The notes under the pieces were generated by a model, which saw nothing but the letters and a program-made list of their open reading frames with translations, did no database searches and had not been told where the DNA came from. This document shows, piece by piece, positions 11,065 to 19,505 of a stretch of 64,000 bases of DNA; within the stretch, counting starts at the first letter, position 1, and each line of letters begins with the position of its first letter. A program made the position numbers and the translations under genes. Source of the DNA: Intestinimonas massiliensis (ex Afouda et al. 2020) (GTDB lineage: Bacteria; Bacillota; Clostridia; Oscillospirales; Oscillospiraceae); the NCBI RefSeq assembly GCF_001244995.1, contig NZ_LN869529.1, positions 193,454 through 257,453 of the forward strand. Reading direction: 5' to 3'.

Positions 11065-11106
11065 AACAACAAAAAAGGACGGGGCGGGCAAAGCCCGCTC
11101 CCGTCC
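11065..11106 (-). terminator. Terminator of trkA-trkH operon
   Basis: A GC-rich stem (11077-11106, one small bulge, 3-nt loop) is followed on the minus strand by TTTTTTGTTGTTTT. It lies 20 bases past the trkH stop. Confidence 0.85.
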
Positions 11107-11125
11107 GGGGCGAGAAAGGAAGCGA

Positions 11126-12583
11126 TTACACCCGCCGCCAGGCGGCCGTGCTGCACAGGATAAGGATGGGGAAGACCTCCAGCCGGCCGATGACCATACA
11201 GGCGGTGAGAGCCAGTTTGCTCAGAGGCGAGAACAGGGCAAAGTTACCCATGGGGCCAACCGCCTCCAGGCCGGGGCCGATGTTGCTGATGCAGGCCACC
11301 ACGGCGGTAAAGGTGGTACCGAAAGAGAAGTTGTCCAGGGCCACCACCAGGCAGGCGGCGAAAATGATGAGCATATAGGCGCCCAGGAAGATGGTGACGG
11401 TGTGCAGGACCTTTTCCTCCACCACACGTCCGTCCAGCTTGACCACGTTGACCGAGCGGGGGTGGATGATCTGGCGGATCTCCCGGCGGACGTTTTTGAG
11501 CAGCAGCAGCACCCGGGAGCATTTGACCCCGCCGCCGGTGGACCCGGCGCAGGCGCCGCAGAACATGAGGATGACCAGCAGCACCCGGGAGAACTCCGGC
11601 CACAGGTTGAAGTCCACGCTGGAAAAGCCGGTGGTGGAGATGATGGAGGCCACCTGGAAGAAGGCGTGACGCAGAGCGGTAAGGGGCGAGCCGTACTGGC
11701 CGGCGATGTTAAAGGTGATGAGGACAACCGAAAGGCTCACAACCGCGCCGAAAAACCGCAGCTCGTCGCTGTCCAGGGCCTGTTTCCATTTGCCCTGTAG
11801 GATCAGGAAATACAGGGCAAAGTTCACCGAAAACAGCAGCATGAACACACCGATGATGATCTCGACGGCCGGGCTGTGGTAGCCGCCGATGGAGAGATTC
11901 AGAATGGCAAAACCGCCGGTGCCGGCGGTAGCGAAGGAGTTGACCACGCAGTCGTACAGGGGCATCCCCGTCAGCTTGAGTGCGATCACCTCCAGAACGG
12001 TGAGGGCAAAATAGATGCCGTAGAGGATCTTGGAAGACTCGGAAGATTTGGGCACCAGCTTGGAGACAATGGGGCCGGGGGACTCGGCCTTCATCAGGTG
12101 CAGGGTGCGGGCTCCCAGGGAGGGGAGCAGGGCAATGGTGAGAATCAGTACGCCCATGCCGCCCAGCCAGTGGGTAAAGGAGCGCCAGAACAGCAGTCCG
12201 TAGGGCAGACCTTCAATGGCGGTGAGGATGGAGGCGCCGGTGGTGGTGAAGCCGGACAGCGATTCAAACAGGGCGTCGATGTAGGTGGGAAAGGCCCCCG
12301 TTTCGGGATACAGCAGCCCGAAGATGCGGAAGGGCAGGGCGCCGAATACGCCGATCAGAACCCAGATGAGCCCGGCGGTGAAAAAGCCCTCCCGGGCAAA
12401 GAAGTCGGTCTTGGCCCGCAGCAGGGACAAAAGCCCGCCCACGGCCGCGGTGACCACAGCGGAGAGGAGCAGGGGGCGGGGATCGTCACCGTAGAGCAGG
12501 GCTACCGCCAACGGAAGAAGCATACAGGCGGCCTCCACCAGCAGCACCTTACCAGACACCCGAAAAACCAGCTTGAAATTCAT
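11126..12583 (-). CDS. trkH: Potassium uptake protein TrkH
   Basis: A 485-residue membrane subunit of the Trk K+ channel-like importer, with four repeated helix-pore-helix units. Pore-loop filters are visible in TTTGAS (near residue 113), ATAGTGGFA (near 220), CGACAGSTGGG (near 340) and the last repeat near SNIGPGL (near 440). It passes K+ under control of the cytosolic TrkA ring encoded immediately upstream; the gap is 2 bases and its ribosome site lies inside the end of trkA. No ydaO-type c-di-AMP leader was recognised. Confidence 0.95.
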   Translation of the reverse strand: MNFKLVFRVSGKVLLVEAACMLLPLAVALLYGDDPRPLLLSAVVTAAVGGLLSLLRAKTDFFAREGFFTAGLIWVLIGVFGALPFRIFGLLYPETGAFPTYIDALFESLSGFTTTGASILTAIEGLPYGLLFWRSFTHWLGGMGVLILTIALLPSLGARTLHLMKAESPGPIVSKLVPKSSESSKILYGIYFALTVLEVIALKLTGMPLYDCVVNSFATAGTGGFAILNLSIGGYHSPAVEIIIGVFMLLFSVNFALYFLILQGKWKQALDSDELRFFGAVVSLSVVLITFNIAGQYGSPLTALRHAFFQVASIISTTGFSSVDFNLWPEFSRVLLVILMFCGACAGSTGGGVKCSRVLLLLKNVRREIRQIIHPRSVNVVKLDGRVVEEKVLHTVTIFLGAYMLIIFAACLVVALDNFSFGTTFTAVVACISNIGPGLEAVGPMGNFALFSPLSKLALTACMVIGRLEVFPILILCSTAAWRRV

Positions 12584-12585
12584 GG

Positions 12586-13968
12586 TCAGCCGTCCGCCTC
12601 CATGCCGCTTTCATCGTAGATGTCGTTGACATCCAAAATGCCCATGCCCCGGGAGATGATGATGACCGTGTCGCCGGAGCTGATGACCGAGGAGCCCACG
12701 GGGATGATGACCTGGCCCTGGTGGATGATGACGGCGATGAGGACTCCGCGCTTCAGCCGCAGGTCCTTCAGGGGGGTGTGCAGGTGCCGGGTGGTGCCGT
12801 TGACGGCAAACTCGGCGGCCTCCGCCCCGCCCTCGGCGATGCGGTACAGGGCGTTCATCACGCTGCCCTTGGAGTTCTGCATCCCCCGGACCACCTGAAG
12901 GATGTGCCCGGCGGTGATGAGCTTGGGGGAGATGACGCTGTCCAGCCCCAGGTGCTGGACGATGCCGGTGTAGTTCTGGCGGTTGCACTTGGCCACCACC
13001 TTTTTCAGCCCCTTCTGCAGGGCGTAAAGAGAGATGATCAGGTTGTCCTCGTCCCGGTCGGTGAGGGCCACGAAGGCGTCGTTGGCCGCCATGTTCTCCG
13101 ACTCCAGCAGCTCCTGGTCGGTGCCGTCGCCGTTGATGACGAGGGTGTGGGGGAGCAGCTCGGAGAGCTGGCGGCAGCGCTCTTCCTTCCGCTCCACGAT
13201 GGTCACCTTCATGTTCATCCGCTCCATCAGGGCGGCCAAATAGAAGGTGATGCGTCCGCCGCCCACCACAAAGACATTGCGGATCTTGGGGGCGTACCGG
13301 CCCATCAGCTCAAAAAAGCCGTGCAGGCCCAGCGGCGCCCCGATCAGATAGAGCTTGTCCCCCACCTGGGGCACGAAAGAGCCGTCGGGGATCAGGACCT
13401 CCTCGTTCCGCTCGGCGGCGCAGAATAGAATAGGCAGGTCCCGCACCTTTCGAGACAGGGCTGAAAGGGGCTGGCCAATGAAAAAGTCCTCCTCCCGGGC
13501 CCGGAAGCTCATCAGCTCCACCCGCCCGCGGTAGAAGGTCTCGATGTTGGCCGCCGAGGGGAAGCGCAGGATACGGGAGATTTCCACGGCGGTGTCGTTC
13601 TCCGGATTGATGAGCAGGTCGATGCCCATGCCCATTTTCAGCATTCCCTGGGCGGCCGTGTACTCAAAATTGCGGACCCGGGCGATGGTGTATTTGGCCC
13701 CCAGACGCTTGCCAGTGAGGCAGCAGACCATATTCACCTCGTCCAGGTTGGTGACGGCGATGAGCAGGTCGGCGGTATCCGCGCCGGCCTCCTTCAGGGC
13801 GGTCAGGGAGGCGCCGTTGCCTTTGATGCACATGACGTCCAGCGTGTCGGAGGCCTTTTGCAGCGCATTGTCGCTGGTATCAATGATGGTGACGTCATGC
13901 TCTTCCCGGGAGAGATGCTCGGCCAAGGTGAAGCCCACCTTACCGTCGCCGACGATGATGATCTTCAA
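12586..13968 (-). CDS. trkA: Trk potassium transport regulatory protein TrkA
   Basis: A 460-residue cytosolic nucleotide-binding subunit with two RCK_N/RCK_C pairs. The first Rossmann motif is at IIVGDGKVG (residues 3-11), the second at VFVVGGGRIT (near 232), and TrkA_C domains follow each. NAD(H)/ATP binding gates TrkH. The start codon is TTG, preceded by AAAGGA at 9 bases; the canonical N-terminus MKIIIVGDG supports it. It is the first gene of the trkA-trkH operon, with its own promoter. Confidence 0.95.
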   Translation of the reverse strand: MKIIIVGDGKVGFTLAEHLSREEHDVTIIDTSDNALQKASDTLDVMCIKGNGASLTALKEAGADTADLLIAVTNLDEVNMVCCLTGKRLGAKYTIARVRNFEYTAAQGMLKMGMGIDLLINPENDTAVEISRILRFPSAANIETFYRGRVELMSFRAREEDFFIGQPLSALSRKVRDLPILFCAAERNEEVLIPDGSFVPQVGDKLYLIGAPLGLHGFFELMGRYAPKIRNVFVVGGGRITFYLAALMERMNMKVTIVERKEERCRQLSELLPHTLVINGDGTDQELLESENMAANDAFVALTDRDEDNLIISLYALQKGLKKVVAKCNRQNYTGIVQHLGLDSVISPKLITAGHILQVVRGMQNSKGSVMNALYRIAEGGAEAAEFAVNGTTRHLHTPLKDLRLKRGVLIAVIIHQGQVIIPVGSSVISSGDTVIIISRGMGILDVNDIYDESGMEADG

Positions 13969-14019
13969 GACTCCACATCCTTTGTGCGTAATCTGAACGG
14001 AATCGGAATGGCGTAGACC

Positions 14020-14048
14020 ATCATAGCGTATCGTGACGATATTTGCAA
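14020..14048 (-). promoter_or_regulatory. Promoter of trkA-trkH
   Basis: Minus-strand -35 TTGCAA (14048-14043) and -10 TATGAT (14025-14020), 17-bp spacer, in the 83-bp gap upstream of trkA. Confidence 0.7.
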
Positions 14049-14051
14049 GGG

Positions 14052-15125
14052 CTAATCCCGCCAGAGACGGAGAAATCCCGCGTCGTGGAGCTCTTTAAGG
14101 AGCAGAAGGACCAGGGGGGCGAGGACCATGCCCGCCACGCCGAAGGCCCGGAACCCCACATACATGGCCATGAGAGCGGGCAGAGGGGGCAGTCCCGCCC
14201 GGGCTCCCAGCAGCCTGGGCTCCAGCAGGCTGCGCACCAGCCACACCACCAGATAGAGAGCCAGCAGCCCCAGGGCCAGGCGGAGATTTCCGGCCAGCAG
14301 CTCCAGCACCGCCCAGGGGATCAGGACGGTACCCGTGCCGAATATGGGCAGAGCGTCCACCAGGGCGATGGCGGCGGCCAGCAGCAGGGCCAGGTCCACC
14401 CGGAGCAGGAGCAGGCCGGCGGCCAGTTGACCGAAGGTGATGAGCATCAGAAGGCCCTGGGCCCGGAGCCAGCCGCCCAAGGTCGATTTCAGCCGGCGGC
14501 CCGCGCCCCGGAACCGGGCCAGCCAGGGGCGGGGCACCTGCCGCCGGAGAAAGACCAGCAGGGCGGGGCGGCGGGCACTGGTGAAGTAGGTGGCCAGGAC
14601 GGCAGTGAAGAGGAAAAGAGCCAGATTGGGCAGGGCGGAGGCCGCCCCGGTCACGGCGGCCAGCAGCCAGTCGTAAAACTGGCTGGGGAGGCCCACGCCT
14701 TGTGAGACCAGCCCCTCCAGCGCCTGTCGCAGCCAATCCTGAAGGGAGACCGGGGCGGCCACCACCAGCCGATAGACCGCCTTCTCCAGCCAGTCCGACA
14801 GGGCGGGCAGACCGGACAGAAGCACGGGAAGCCGCCGCAGGAGGACGGCCACCTCATAGCCCACCCGCCAGGCTCCCAGAAAGAGCAGCCCCAGGATGAG
14901 GGCGGTCAGCAGCAGGGTGCACAGGGCGGCGGCGGCCCAGCGGGGCAGATGGAGCACATCCATGCACAGGCGTACCGGCGGCTCCAGCAGGGCGGCCAGG
15001 GCCCAGGCGATCAGGAAGGGGAGCAGCCAGGGTACGAGAAACCGGGCCGTCAGCCACAGCCCCAGGGTCCCCAGGGCGATGTAAAGCAGGACCAGCAGCA
15101 GGCGCAGGTGCTTGTTTTCGGGCAT
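14052..15125 (-). CDS. ytvI: AI-2E family transporter, YtvI-like sporulation permease
   Basis: A 357-residue membrane protein of the AI-2E/PerM family with about seven to eight helices. The conserved region around LPIFGTGTVLIPWA (near residue 270) is typical of the family. Length and C-terminus (GVAGMVLAPLVLLLLKELH) resemble the Bacillus/Clostridium sporulation protein YtvI, whose transported substrate is unknown; the symbol is provisional. The open frame extends to 15245, but the ATG at 15125 has AAAGGAGG 7 bases upstream and begins directly before the first helix, so I choose it. Confidence 0.8.
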   Translation of the reverse strand: MPENKHLRLLLVLLYIALGTLGLWLTARFLVPWLLPFLIAWALAALLEPPVRLCMDVLHLPRWAAAALCTLLLTALILGLLFLGAWRVGYEVAVLLRRLPVLLSGLPALSDWLEKAVYRLVVAAPVSLQDWLRQALEGLVSQGVGLPSQFYDWLLAAVTGAASALPNLALFLFTAVLATYFTSARRPALLVFLRRQVPRPWLARFRGAGRRLKSTLGGWLRAQGLLMLITFGQLAAGLLLLRVDLALLLAAAIALVDALPIFGTGTVLIPWAVLELLAGNLRLALGLLALYLVVWLVRSLLEPRLLGARAGLPPLPALMAMYVGFRAFGVAGMVLAPLVLLLLKELHDAGFLRLWRD

Positions 15126-15151
15126 GGTGTGGCCTCCTTTTGGTCCAAATG

Positions 15152-15185
15152 ACGATTTTTTTCCCTGCAGACGAGAAAAAATCGT
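15152..15185 (-). repeat. A/T-rich inverted repeat in ytvI leader
   Basis: ACGATTTTTT-type arms (15152-15163 and 15173-15185) form a near-perfect stem of about 11 bp with an internal CTGCAG, just upstream of the ytvI ribosome site. Role unknown. Confidence 0.5.
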
Positions 15186-15207
15186 GGGATCTCCTGTCGC
15201 TTTTTCG

Positions 15208-15236
15208 TTGCGTGCGGCGGCGGGCTGTGCTACAAT
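15208..15236 (+). promoter_or_regulatory. Promoter of ACT protein-hom-lysC
   Basis: -35 TTGCGT (15208-15213) and -10 TACAAT (15231-15236), 17-bp spacer, 72 bases before the ACT-protein ATG. Confidence 0.65.
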
Positions 15237-15307
15237 GGGTTCCAATACGCGGACAAATGGCTCTGTAACAAAGACAGTGCGCGCCGCTTAGAATGGGGGT
15301 AGGAACC

Positions 15308-15751
15308 ATGCATATGCCGCCCAAGCACTTTATTGTGGAGGCGGAGGCCCTGCCGGAGATTTTCCGCAAGGTAGCCGAGGCCAAACGCCTGCTGGATACC
15401 GGCGAGGCCAAGACCGTCCACCAGGCTACGGTGATGACCGGCATCAGCCGCAGTGCCTTCTACAAATACAAGGATGCGGTGCGGCCCTTCAACGACATGC
15501 TCCACGGCCGGATCGTCACCTTCCAGTTCATGCTGCGGGACGAGCCGGGCGTGCTGTCGGCAGTCCTGAATAGCTTTGCCGTCTCCGGCGGGAATATTCT
15601 CACCATCAACCAGGGCATCCCCATCAGCGGCTGCGCCCTGGTGACCATCGGCGCGGAGACCTCCGGGCTGGAGATCCCGGTGGAGGAGCTGGTCAGCCGG
15701 ACTTCCCGGCTGACGGGAGTCCTGCGGTGCGAGATCCTGGCGGGACAATAA
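15308..15751 (+). CDS. ACT-domain protein (UPF0735/PheB family)
   Basis: About 147 residues. The N-terminal half is a small helix-turn-helix-like region (TGISRSAFYKYKDAV near residues 40-55) and the C-terminal half is an ACT domain (FMLRDEPGVLSAVLN), a fold that binds amino acids. Members of UPF0735 are often encoded beside homoserine dehydrogenase or prephenate dehydratase and are thought to be amino-acid-responsive regulators. It lies 22 bp before hom on the same strand. ATG codons at 15293, 15308 and 15314 are in frame; 15308 is preferred because GGGGGTAGGA lies just upstream. Confidence 0.85.
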   Translation: MHMPPKHFIVEAEALPEIFRKVAEAKRLLDTGEAKTVHQATVMTGISRSAFYKYKDAVRPFNDMLHGRIVTFQFMLRDEPGVLSAVLNSFAVSGGNILTINQGIPISGCALVTIGAETSGLEIPVEELVSRTSRLTGVLRCEILAGQ

Positions 15752-15773
15752 TACACACGACGAGGTGAAACAA

Positions 15774-16985
15774 ATGGTGAGCATAGCGATCCTGGGGTTT
15801 GGAACCGTGGGCTCCGGTGTGGCGGAGGTGCTGGCCAAAAACAGCGCCCACATCGACCAGAAGGTGGAGACCCCGGTGCGGCTGAAATATATCCTGGATG
15901 TGCGGGATTTCCCTGACAGCCCTTTCGGCGATAAGATCATCCACGACTTCGCTACCATCGAGAACGACCCCGAGGTGGATATCGTGGTGGAGACCATCGG
16001 CGGCGCGGGCGTGGCGCTGGACTTTACCCGGCGGGCCCTGAGCGCGGGCAAGAGCGTGGTATCCTCCAACAAGGAGCTGGTGGCCGAGCACGGCTGCGAG
16101 CTGCTCCAGCTCGCAGCCCGGAAGGGGGCCAGCTACCTGTTCGAGGCCAGCGTGGGCGGCGGCATCCCCATTCTCCGGCCCCTGAGTCAGTGCCTGGCCG
16201 CCAACGAGCTCACCGAGGTCTGCGGTATCCTCAACGGCACCACCAACTATATTCTCACCCGGATGATCCGGGCGGGCCTGTCCTTTGACGCCGCGCTTCG
16301 TGAGGCCCAGGCCAACGGCTATGCCGAGGCCGACCCCACCGCCGACGTGGAGGGCCACGACGCCTGCCGGAAGATCTGCATTCTGGCCGCCATCGCCTTC
16401 GGCCGCCACATTTACCCCCGCCAGGTGCCCACCGAGGGGATCACCGGGGTGACCCTGGCTGACGTGGCCTACGCCGAGTCCTGCAACAAAAAGATCAAGC
16501 TGCTGGGCCGGGCCATCCGTCAGGACGACGGCAGGATCTGCGCCTATGTGGCCCCCCACCTGCTGGACGGGGAGAATCCGCTGTCCGGCGTGGAGGACGT
16601 GTTCAACGCCATCACCGTCAAGGGCGACGCCATCGGCGACGTGATGTTCTATGGCCGGGGGGCTGGCAAGCTGCCCACCGCCTCCGCCGTGGTGGCCGAC
16701 GTGATGGACGCCGCCCGCCACATCAAATCCCGGAAGCGGGTGGAGTGGGGCCCCGGCGGAGAGGACGTGACCGTCTCTCCCGAGCGCCTGGAGACCGCCT
16801 GGTATGTCCGGGCCAAGGGACGCGTGGATGCGGTCCGGGCCGGGTTCCCCGGAGTGGCCCTGCTGTCCCGTTCCGGCGCTCCGGCGGAAGAGGTTGCCTT
16901 CCTGACGCCCGTCATGACCGGAGCTGAGGTGCTGGAACGGCTGGGCGCTCTGGAACCGCAGTCGCTGTTCCGCGTGCTGGACTGA
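15774..16985 (+). CDS. hom: Homoserine dehydrogenase
   Basis: Reduces aspartate semialdehyde to homoserine with NAD(P)H on the way to threonine and methionine. The 403 residues carry the Rossmann motif GFGTVGSG near the N-terminus, the catalytic domain with LNGTTNYILT (near residue 155) and the conserved ADPTADVEGHDACRK segment. The short C-terminal part resembles an ACT domain, implying threonine feedback. The start at 15774 is favoured over the in-frame GTG at 15765 because GAGGTG sits at the right distance. It is followed by lysC after 78 bp; thrB and thrC are not in the window. Confidence 0.95.
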   Translation: MVSIAILGFGTVGSGVAEVLAKNSAHIDQKVETPVRLKYILDVRDFPDSPFGDKIIHDFATIENDPEVDIVVETIGGAGVALDFTRRALSAGKSVVSSNKELVAEHGCELLQLAARKGASYLFEASVGGGIPILRPLSQCLAANELTEVCGILNGTTNYILTRMIRAGLSFDAALREAQANGYAEADPTADVEGHDACRKICILAAIAFGRHIYPRQVPTEGITGVTLADVAYAESCNKKIKLLGRAIRQDDGRICAYVAPHLLDGENPLSGVEDVFNAITVKGDAIGDVMFYGRGAGKLPTASAVVADVMDAARHIKSRKRVEWGPGGEDVTVSPERLETAWYVRAKGRVDAVRAGFPGVALLSRSGAPAEEVAFLTPVMTGAEVLERLGALEPQSLFRVLD

Positions 16986-17063
16986 GGACATAGAATGGCG
17001 TAGGTCCCGGCCTGTGCCGGGGCCGGACGCCGATTCGGAAACACTCTTAGGGGGTACATATAC

Positions 17064-18287
17064 ATGGGACTCATTGTACAGAAGTTCGGCGGGACCTCGG
17101 TGGCGGACTCCGACCGCATCCGCAACGTGGCCCGCATCATCACCGAGACCTACCGCCGCGGACATAACGTGGTGGTGGTCCTTTCCGCCCAGGGCGACAC
17201 CACCGACGATCTCATCGCCAAGGCCGCGGAGATCAATCCAAGGGCCTCCCAACGTGAGATGGACATGCTGCTGTCCACCGGCGAGCAGATCTCCTGCTCC
17301 CTGTGTGCCATGGCCATCGAGGCCATGGGCTATCCGGTGGTCTCCCTCACCGGCTGGCAGGCGGGCTTCCGCACCAACTCCTCCTACTCCAACGCCCGCA
17401 TCAAGACCCTGCGGACCGAGCGGGTGCTGGCCGAGCTGGACAAGAAAAAGATCGTCATTGTCACCGGCTTCCAGGGCATCAACAAGTACGACGACATCAC
17501 CACCCTGGGCCGGGGCGGCTCGGACACCTCCGCCGTGGCTCTGGCCGCCGTGCTCCATGCGGATCTGTGCCAGATCTACACCGACGTGGACGGCGTATTC
17601 ACCGCCGATCCCCGCTGTGTGAAGGGGGCCAGAAAGCTGGACGAGATCACTTATGACGAGATGCTGGAGCTGGCCACCCTGGGCGCCCAGGTGCTCCACA
17701 ACCGCTCGGTGGAAATGGCCAAGAGGTATAATGTCAATCTGGAGGTCCTCTCCAGCTTTTCCGGCCAGCCCGGAACCAAAGTCAAGGAGGTTGCAAAAAC
17801 CATGGAAAAGCCCTATGTGAGCGGCGTAGCCAAGGATAAAAATATTGCCCGTCTGGCCCTGGTGGGCCTGCCGGATAAGCCCGGCACCGCCTTCCGCATC
17901 TTCTCCACTCTGGCCCGGCACAAGATCAACGTGGACATCATCCTCCAGTCCATTGGCCGCAACGACACCAAGGACATCAGCTTCACCGTTACCCACTCCG
18001 ACATGGACAAGGCGCGGGAGGCCATGGAGAAGATGAAGGATGCCCTGGGCTTCGACCACATCGACGTCACCGACGACATCGCTAAGGTCTCCATCGTGGG
18101 CGCCGGCATGATCAACAACCCCGGCGTGGCCTCCCTGATGTTTGAGGCCCTCTTCAACGCCGGCATCAACATCCACATGATTTCCACCAGCGAGATCAAG
18201 GTCTCTGTCCTGGTGGACAAAAGCGACGCCGACAACGCCGTCCAGGTCATTCACGACCGCTTCTTCGAGGAGTACGGCAACCTGTAA
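17064..18287 (+). CDS. lysC: Aspartate kinase
   Basis: Phosphorylates aspartate as the first step to lysine, threonine and methionine. The 407-residue protein has the kinase motif KFGGTSV at residues 6-12 and TTLGRGGSDTSAVALAA near 150. Two ACT domains follow, LPDKPGTAFRIF (near 272) and GAGMINNPGVASLMF (near 350), the site of feedback inhibition. Inside the gene, AAGGAGG at 17784 precedes an in-frame ATG at 17802 (Met247). This would give a 161-residue beta subunit consisting of the ACT region, as known for Bacillus subtilis aspartokinase II. Confidence 0.95.
   Translation: MGLIVQKFGGTSVADSDRIRNVARIITETYRRGHNVVVVLSAQGDTTDDLIAKAAEINPRASQREMDMLLSTGEQISCSLCAMAIEAMGYPVVSLTGWQAGFRTNSSYSNARIKTLRTERVLAELDKKKIVIVTGFQGINKYDDITTLGRGGSDTSAVALAAVLHADLCQIYTDVDGVFTADPRCVKGARKLDEITYDEMLELATLGAQVLHNRSVEMAKRYNVNLEVLSSFSGQPGTKVKEVAKTMEKPYVSGVAKDKNIARLALVGLPDKPGTAFRIFSTLARHKINVDIILQSIGRNDTKDISFTVTHSDMDKAREAMEKMKDALGFDHIDVTDDIAKVSIVGAGMINNPGVASLMFEALFNAGINIHMISTSEIKVSVLVDKSDADNAVQVIHDRFFEEYGNL
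17784..17804 (+). promoter_or_regulatory. Internal ribosome site and start for aspartokinase beta subunit
   Basis: AAGGAGG (17784-17790) lies 11 bases before an in-frame ATG (17802) at codon 247 of lysC. The predicted product closely matches the 163-residue beta subunit that B. subtilis makes from an internal start in the same place. Confidence 0.6.
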
Positions 18288-18316
18288 TGCGGCGGTTCGT
18301 ACGCATACCAAGAAAA

Positions 18317-18338
18317 GGCCGGGGCAAATGCCCCGGCC
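18317..18338 (+). terminator. Terminator after lysC
   Basis: A 10-bp perfect stem (18317-18326 / 18329-18338) with a 2-base tip, 29 bases past the stop, followed by a weak TCCTTG tract. Confidence 0.65.
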
Positions 18339-18455
18339 TCCTTGTAGGGTCCACCCCTAATTGGCCCCACCAATGAGGGGGTCATGTCAGCACGCACAAC
18401 TGTATTTGGACGGCCAACTTTTGGGCTGACCCTTTTCTTTTTTCCCTGGACGGTA

Positions 18456-18496
18456 TATAATAATGTCTACAGAATAAACTGCCAGGCAGTTTATTC
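18456..18496 (+). promoter_or_regulatory. -10 element and 25-bp palindromic operator before patatin gene
   Basis: A TATAAT (18456-18461) follows a T-rich -35 region. Eleven bases further, a perfect 12-bp inverted repeat (GAATAAACTGCC, 18472-18483 / 18485-18496) with a 1-base centre covers the expected transcription start. The symmetry is that of a TetR-type operator. No regulator gene is adjacent. Confidence 0.5.
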
Positions 18497-18497
18497 G

Positions 18498-18554
18498 TGC
18501 GGCCACTGCCGCATAAGCCAATTGGCCTTGAAAGCCTTGGGAGGCAAGGCTTTC
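18498..18554 (+). repeat. Two further perfect hairpins in the patatin leader
   Basis: A 6-bp stem (18498-18503 / 18508-18513) is followed by a 10-bp stem (18530-18539 / 18545-18554) whose 5-base loop is GGAGG. A second TATAAT-like element lies near 18573, downstream of them. Function unknown. Confidence 0.55.
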
Positions 18555-18602
18555 AGCTTTGTGCAGTACACATTATAATAGGGCCAGTAAGGGAGTGATA
18601 CC

Positions 18603-19454
18603 ATGAAAACCGGACTGGTGCTGGAGGGCGGCGCCCTGCGGACCATCTTTTCCAGCGGCGCCTGCGACGCTCTGCTGGACGGGGACCTGATGCCTGACTA
18701 CGTCGTGGGCGTGTCGGCGGGCATCGCCTACGGCGTGAGTTATATCTCCAGACAGAAGCGGCGCAACCTCCACATTCTCACAAATTATGCCAATGACAAG
18801 CGGTATATGGGGCCCAAGAACCTGCTTGAGCCGGACAACCGTTGCTATTTTGGCCTGAAATTCACCTATGAGACCATCCCCAACGAGCTGATCCCCTTTG
18901 ATTACGAAACCTTCGCGGCCTATCCCGGACAGGTGGAGGCGGTGGTCACCAATCTGGACACCGGCTGCCCGGAATATCTGCCGGTGCCCCGTCGGGATGA
19001 AAAGTTCCTGGTGCTTCAGGCCACCTGCGCCATGCCGCTGCTCTTCCCCATTTTTTATCTGGACAACAGGCCCTATCTGGACGGCGGCGCCTCGGACGCC
19101 ATCCCCTATGACCGGGCCTTCCGGATGGGGTGCGAGCGGGTGGTGGTCATCCTCACCCGGGAGCGGAGCTACCGCCGCAAGCCGGAGCTTCTGCCCGCCA
19201 TCAACGCCCGCTACCGGGCGGAGTTCCCCAACTTCTGCGACACCATGGAGGCCCGGGCGGAGCGCTATAACGACAGCCGGGAGCGGCTGTTCCGCCTGGA
19301 GGAGGAGGGAAAGGTGCTCCTCATCGCCCCGGAGGACACCCAGGGCTTCTCCCGCACGGAAAAGGACGTGGGAAAGATCATGAAGCTGTGGAAGGACGGA
19401 TACGACCACACCCTGTCCCGCTTGGATGAGATCCGGGCCTTCTGGCAGGGCTGA
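18603..19454 (+). CDS. Patatin-like phospholipase family protein
   Basis: A 283-residue serine lipid acyl hydrolase of the patatin family, close to the YjjU subgroup. The oxyanion loop EGGALR is at residues 8-13, the nucleophile elbow GVSAG near 38-42, and the catalytic aspartate in LDGGAS near 160. No signal peptide is present, so it acts in the cytosol or at the inner membrane face. GGGAG lies before the ATG. The 315-bp leader contains a palindrome and two hairpins, implying regulated expression. Confidence 0.88.
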   Translation: MKTGLVLEGGALRTIFSSGACDALLDGDLMPDYVVGVSAGIAYGVSYISRQKRRNLHILTNYANDKRYMGPKNLLEPDNRCYFGLKFTYETIPNELIPFDYETFAAYPGQVEAVVTNLDTGCPEYLPVPRRDEKFLVLQATCAMPLLFPIFYLDNRPYLDGGASDAIPYDRAFRMGCERVVVILTRERSYRRKPELLPAINARYRAEFPNFCDTMEARAERYNDSRERLFRLEEEGKVLLIAPEDTQGFSRTEKDVGKIMKLWKDGYDHTLSRLDEIRAFWQG

Positions 19455-19463
19455 GACAGTCCC

Positions 19464-19497
19464 AAAACCGCCGCCGGCATGTGCCGGCGGCGGTTTT
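19464..19497. terminator. Bidirectional terminator between patatin gene and ppk
   Basis: A perfect 16-bp stem (19464-19479 / 19482-19497) beginning with AAAA and ending with TTTT serves both converging genes. Confidence 0.9.
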
Positions 19498-19505
19498 CAA
19501 TGTGT

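Noticed and set aside
16986-17063. Lysine riboswitch ahead of lysC
   Set aside because: Only 78 bp with one imperfect hairpin; far too short for the L-box.
15693-18311. 872-codon open frame antisense to hom and lysC
   Set aside because: It is a shadow of two well-conserved genes in GC-rich DNA; no ribosome site, and the translation is Gly/Val/His-rich low complexity.
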